From contig JAKAGT010000013.1 in assembly GCA_021825585.1 (NCBI GenBank), positions 1-64,000 of the forward strand: a stretch of DNA of 64,000 nt, given 5' to 3'. Every line of letters begins with the position of its first letter. The first letter of the stretch is position 1. This document shows, one piece after another, positions 60,991 to 64,000 of the stretch. The notes beneath the pieces were generated by a model. The model had not been told where the DNA came from. It searched no databases and saw nothing but the letters and a program-made list of their open reading frames with translations. The translations under genes and the position numbers were made by a program. The stretch comes from Bacteroidota bacterium (lineage in GTDB: Bacteria; Bacteroidota; Ignavibacteria; Kryptoniales; JAKASW01).

Positions 60991-61485
60991 TCAGGAAAGT
61001 CTCATTACTATATCTAGTAACTCTTCTTTCTGTCTCTGCATGTCTAAAACTAATGCATCGATCAATCTGATTACATCCGGATCCTTGATCTGATTTCTTT
61101 GATGCATCATAATTTCGGTTCTCGAAGCGTGCTCTTCCATATCACCCACCAGCCTTTTGACATTTTGCCGGAACTCCATGAGGTCCCGGTTTTCCATCGA
61201 GACTTGCGGAAGTTGACCGTCAAGTTCGGCGATCTTGATACGCAGGGCTTCGGCCTGCGCACGCATTTCTTCGGCGATCTTTTTTAATCGGGTTGAGAGA
61301 AATGGGTAAGGGATCCATCTTGAATGGGAAGACAGGTTTGCAGCGATTCTCACCGCTGCCGCGTAATCATCGCACAAGAAAGCGATATCGCACGCGATCT
61401 CTTTTTTCTCGGACGTGTCATGAAATACCCCGTCCAACCAGCCGAATCTCTTCGCACCTTTACTAACTGTGGTCTGCTGCAGCAT
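60991..61485 (-). CDS. Unknown helical protein between hsp20 and lon
   Basis: A 164-residue soluble protein with a strong GAGGAG ribosome binding site. It appears almost entirely alpha-helical. An N-terminal part (VSKGAKRFGWLDGVFHDTSE) is followed by a segment with CDIAFLCDD, then a coiled-coil region (LKKIAEEMRAQAEALRIKIAELDG) and a C-terminal helix pair ending QKEELLDIVMRLS. It contains no membrane span, signal peptide or catalytic motif I can recognise. The position 19 bases before lon and after hsp20 suggests an adaptor or chaperone-like role in protein quality control; this is inference from context only. Confidence 0.7.
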   Translation of the reverse strand: MLQQTTVSKGAKRFGWLDGVFHDTSEKKEIACDIAFLCDDYAAAVRIAANLSSHSRWIPYPFLSTRLKKIAEEMRAQAEALRIKIAELDGQLPQVSMENRDLMEFRQNVKRLVGDMEEHASRTEIMMHQRNQIKDPDVIRLIDALVLDMQRQKEELLDIVMRLS

Positions 61486-61509
61486 TTGTTCTCCTCTGAA
61501 AGCGGTACA

Positions 61510-61532
61510 GGGCTCCCCGTAGCGGGGAGCCC
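61510..61532 (-). terminator. Strong intercistronic hairpin after hsp20
   Basis: GGGCTCCCCG (61510-61519) and CGGGGAGCCC (61523-61532) form a perfect 10-bp GC-rich stem around a three-base loop, between the hsp20 stop and the next start. It lacks a T tract. It probably acts as a partial terminator or an mRNA 3'-end stabiliser that makes hsp20 mRNA more abundant than the rest. Confidence 0.6.
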
Positions 61533-61550
61533 CGGATGCTTAGTCTGGTT

Positions 61551-62018
61551 TCACGAAACCTTCACTTCGATTTCTTTTGGTTTTGCCTCTTCGACCTTCG
61601 GCAGTGTCACCGTAAGTATTCCGTCTTTGTAGGATGCATCGATCTTGTCGCTCTTTACGCCGGTCGGCAAAGCAAACTGCCGCTCGAACGTTCCGTAGGA
61701 GCGCTCGATGCGATGGTAGTTCACGTCCTTCTCTTCCTTTTCCTGCTTCTTCTCTCCTCTGATCGAGAGGACATTCTCGTGCAGAGTGATCTTGACGTCA
61801 TTCTTGTTTACTCCAGGCATCTCCGCCTTGATAATGTAGGAATCCTGTTGCTCCATCACATCAACGCGGGGCGCCCAATCGGCGACAAACACATCGCCTT
61901 TGGCGTCCGAGAACAAGTTATCGAATACCCGTCCGAGTTCCCGCTGCATGTTTACGAGATCTCCGAAAGGTGACCAGGTTGAAAGTTCTCTTTCGGGTTT
62001 CCATCTTGTCAGTGCCAT
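61551..62018 (-). CDS. Hsp20-family small heat shock protein
   Basis: The 155-residue alpha-crystallin-type chaperone has a bacterial class N-terminus (MALTRWKPERELSTWSPFGD). Its crystallin domain runs from PRVDVMEQQDSYIIKAEMPG through LSIRGEKK to a DGILTVTLPK strand; the family IxI motif at the C-terminal end appears as IEVKV. It keeps unfolded proteins soluble until they are refolded or degraded, fitting with lon downstream. AGGAGG lies eight bases before the ATG. Confidence 0.95.
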   Translation of the reverse strand: MALTRWKPERELSTWSPFGDLVNMQRELGRVFDNLFSDAKGDVFVADWAPRVDVMEQQDSYIIKAEMPGVNKNDVKITLHENVLSIRGEKKQEKEEKDVNYHRIERSYGTFERQFALPTGVKSDKIDASYKDGILTVTLPKVEEAKPKEIEVKVS

Positions 62019-62044
62019 AATCTATTCCTCCTTTTTTGTTTTCA

Positions 62045-62062
62045 GTTGAACTATAGATCAAC
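62045..62062 (-). promoter_or_regulatory. Candidate operator dyad in the hsp20 leader
   Basis: GTTGA and TCAAC flank an eight-base centre just upstream of the hsp20 ribosome binding site. On the minus strand TGGCAC and TTGA, five bases apart, lie immediately upstream of it and overlap its far arm; this partly resembles a sigma54 element but lacks the essential GC. No CIRCE element is present. The gap to 62231 otherwise holds nothing. Confidence 0.3.
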
Positions 62063-62231
62063 CGTTGTGCCAACAAAAAAGGCTCGAAACACACTTCCGT
62101 GAAGGACTTCGCACCTTCCGGAAAACCCTTCGGACAAATCGAAGAAATAACACGTCATAATCAGAAAAATCTCCGCCTGTAAGATGTCAAATTGTCAGGA
62201 CGGGATCAAACGAGGAGAACAAATCACCTCT

Positions 62232-62855
62232 TCATAGTCCGATAGATTCCATAATCGACCGGGCGACCAGCTTATTCCCTCCGTCATTCAGATGAACACC
62301 ATCTATGGTAAGAATGTTCTCACGGACATTATCCTGATTATTCAATCGAAGGTAGGCGACGAATATCTTATGCAGGTCGCACAAGGAGACTCCTGTTTCC
62401 TTTGCTATCTCCCGGCTTATCCCCGAGTATTCGTCGAGCATCGTGTCCTGCGGATTCCCGCCATTATGTTTCTCGCCGATCACGCTCGGCGTGCATAAAA
62501 TAACGGCCGCCCCCGTGGCACGTACACGCGAAACGACGTCCCTCAACCCCGCTTCATAAACATCTTTCGGAGTCCCGCCCAACCCCGGCGACGCAAAATG
62601 CCAGACATCGTTTATCCCGATATATACGACGACAACGGTTGGTTTCTTGGAAAGTACATCGCGGTCCAATCTGGCTTGAAGATCCGTGACCTTGTTCCCG
62701 CTTATTCCTGCATTGATCACAGCGGGCGCATGCTCACCATATTTCGCCCTCAGTGAATCGGTCACGATCGTAACATAACCGCGGGGACCGCCTCCCTGCT
62801 CCGTGATAGAGTCACCGAGAAATATGATCTTATCCCTTGGGCCAAGTGCTTTCAT
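62232..62855 (-). CDS. SGNH/GDSL-family hydrolase
   Basis: This 207-residue esterase-type enzyme has all four SGNH blocks: the nucleophile Ser in IIFLGDSITEQ, Gly in GISGNKVTDL, Asn in VYIGINDVWH, and the Asp-x2-His pair in TIDGVHLND. No signal peptide is present, so it is likely cytoplasmic. It resembles acyl or acetyl esterases acting on carbohydrates; the actual substrate is unknown. GGAG lies eight bases before the ATG. Confidence 0.9.
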   Translation of the reverse strand: MKALGPRDKIIFLGDSITEQGGGPRGYVTIVTDSLRAKYGEHAPAVINAGISGNKVTDLQARLDRDVLSKKPTVVVVYIGINDVWHFASPGLGGTPKDVYEAGLRDVVSRVRATGAAVILCTPSVIGEKHNGGNPQDTMLDEYSGISREIAKETGVSLCDLHKIFVAYLRLNNQDNVRENILTIDGVHLNDGGNKLVARSIMESIGL

Positions 62856-63043
62856 TAAAGATTCTCCATGTCTGAAAGGGAGCTACGGATTGAATACTAT
62901 TCCGCTTGAGTCGACAGCAGGTTTTTTCGTCCGACAAATTGATCCGTCAATCTCTTCGCCGGTTCTGCTGGAAATAAGACGGAGCAAGAACGGGGAATCA
63001 ACAGGAACGAACCGGCGGGAGAATCCAGACTTTAAGAAGTCCA

Positions 63044-64000
63044 TCAAGCTTCGGGGTAACTCGTGAAGAGCTTGCCCCACTTCGTTCTCTTCCGGACTCC
63101 GGCCTGTATCCTCTTGCCCTTTGTCGGCCACCACAAGAAGTCATGATAGAAAAAACTGCCGAACACGAACGCGTAGACGAGAGGCGTCCTGAAAAAGAGC
63201 TTCTGAAATATCCTCATAGGAGAGAACCACAAGACGTCTCCTACCCGGCTGGCGGCATTATCGCCGACAAAGAAATGCAGGTTGACGCCTCTTATGTCTT
63301 CTCCAACGATCTCGATCCGGCTCGGATCACCCATACCGAGTCCCGCCTCATGAGCGAGTCTGATATATTTAATTGACAAAGGATCAAAGCCCATCATTTT
63401 TGCGGAAACCGCGTCTATCGCAACCTGGTCTGCGGAAGCGAGTATAAAATCGGTCTCCACGGGTATCATCGTCCGCGGACCCGGACCGTTGCCCGCCACT
63501 GTTCCGTCCATGACGGCAAATATTCCCGGGTGAATTTCTTTCTGTATGGCGAGTAAATCGACGAGTGTCTCATGAATCCATGAATGCGCATAGTGGCGCC
63601 TGCTGTTCAGCAATCCTCCGAAAGCATTCTTCATCGCGCCCGTCGTAGTTGTATAGATGTGCGTCTTCATCGTCGGCAGGTGGACGATGTTCTTTCCGAT
63701 GAAATATTCCGGGACATCGATCCCATCAGGGAAAATCTTATCAAGCGCGAAGAGCCTGGTTTGAGGTGCATAACGGACCCACTTGATTTCCTCAGGCAGG
63801 AAGTTGTTCTTTTCTTCTACGTTGTATTTCCTATATACCGGAATCAGGCGATTCAGCTTCTCACCTTTTTCGGAATCGGTGACAACCGTGTTGTTATGTA
63901 CCGCGACGAGCTCTCTGAAACCCGCCCCCCTCAACGATCGAATAGTTCCCTCCAGCTGCCATGGAGTCGTGTTGGCAGAAAGATACGGGAAATGCCAGCT
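63044..64000 (-). CDS. DUF362-family protein, 5' end cut by window edge
   Basis: The frame is open from base 64000 down to the stop at 63044, 318 codons seen. The internal methionine-like TTG at 63934 is not the start, since the preceding codons (SANTTPWQLEGTIRS) are family sequence. Further motifs are HLPTMKTHIYTTTTGAMKN and AVMDGTVAGNGPGPRT. DUF362 proteins are often found with ferredoxin-like domains and may act in cofactor or redox chemistry; no Cys cluster is present in the visible part. The C-terminal 70 residues contain hydrophobic aromatic segments (FFRTPLVYAFVFGSFFYHDF). Confidence 0.82.
   Translation of the reverse strand, partial: SWHFPYLSANTTPWQLEGTIRSLRGAGFRELVAVHNNTVVTDSEKGEKLNRLIPVYRKYNVEEKNNFLPEEIKWVRYAPQTRLFALDKIFPDGIDVPEYFIGKNIVHLPTMKTHIYTTTTGAMKNAFGGLLNSRRHYAHSWIHETLVDLLAIQKEIHPGIFAVMDGTVAGNGPGPRTMIPVETDFILASADQVAIDAVSAKMMGFDPLSIKYIRLAHEAGLGMGDPSRIEIVGEDIRGVNLHFFVGDNAASRVGDVLWFSPMRIFQKLFFRTPLVYAFVFGSFFYHDFLWWPTKGKRIQAGVRKRTKWGKLFTSYPEA

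Noticed and set aside
62063-62090. Sigma54 promoter for hsp20
   Set aside because: TGGCAC is followed at the correct distance by TTGA and not TTGC; the invariant GC at -12 is absent.
62883-63134. Minus-strand frame of 83 codons between the GDSL and DUF362 genes
   Set aside because: It overlaps the end of the DUF362 gene in another frame, has no ribosome binding site and no recognisable sequence.
1-64000. tRNA or rRNA genes
   Set aside because: I looked for T-loop patterns (GTTCRANYC) with matching stems and for conserved rRNA segments on both strands and found none that fold convincingly.

Overview
The window reads as ordinary chromosome from a Gram-negative bacterium of the Bacteroidota/Chlorobiota/Ignavibacteriota (FCB) group. 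The clues are a TonB-dependent receptor with a carboxypeptidase-regulatory-like N-terminal domain, a PorV/PorQ-type outer-membrane protein, DUF4402-like pilins, a DUF1684 lipoprotein, a BtpA-family protein and a 23S-intervening-sequence-type four-helix-bundle gene. This placement is inferred from gene content; there is no rRNA gene and I saw no tRNA gene. Nearly all genes are on the minus strand. The plus-strand genes are the TonB receptor, the malic enzyme and a double-hemerythrin protein. The genes at both window edges are cut.

Layout. 1-800: 5' part of a secreted Ig-like surface protein, with a good sigma70-type promoter about 300 bp upstream. 800-5400: a GT39-type membrane glycosyltransferase and an intact IS200-like/RAYT Y1 transposase, embedded in about 28 copies of a small hairpin-plus-box element. 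The elements form a 102-bp tandem array, a 217-bp tandem array and two copies of a roughly 175-bp composite. 5400-11740: a probable long operon for a Rieske/cytochrome b/11-heme cytochrome c complex, 3-hydroxyacyl-CoA dehydrogenase, acetate kinase, a 50-residue membrane peptide and BtpA. 11.9-22 kb: DUF2339 protein, UDP-xylose synthase, four-helix-bundle protein and UDP-glucose dehydrogenase, then the TonB receptor, a LysE exporter and a GT9 glycosyltransferase. 22.3-30.3 kb: a signalling block with a hybrid histidine kinase and a partner-switching module (SpoIIE phosphatase, STAS antagonist, RsbW-like kinase, second SpoIIE phosphatase). 30.4-36.2 kb: lon-dnaX-porV-DUF1684 operon. 36.6-40.6 kb: malic enzyme/phosphotransacetylase fusion, double hemerythrin and a PAS protein.

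40.8-48.5 kb: a complete chaperone-usher-like fimbrial operon, read on the minus strand as three DUF4402-like pilins, a two-domain pilin or tip adhesin, a PapD-like chaperone, and a large usher-like protein ending in three SPOR-like repeats. A small secreted protein follows. 48.8-58.2 kb: GH31 glucosidase, aspS, mutL, ftsY, pgsA and purF. 58.5-62.1 kb: heat-shock-type operon hsp20, unknown helical protein, second lon. 62.2-64 kb: GDSL hydrolase and a truncated DUF362 protein.

The two most interesting systems are the transposase with its compound hairpin arrays (a REP/BIME-like system with compensatory stem changes) and the chaperone-usher operon whose usher carries C-terminal SPOR-like repeats. 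The usher also seems to lack a standard start codon at the position where a good ribosome binding site and full signal peptide would place it.
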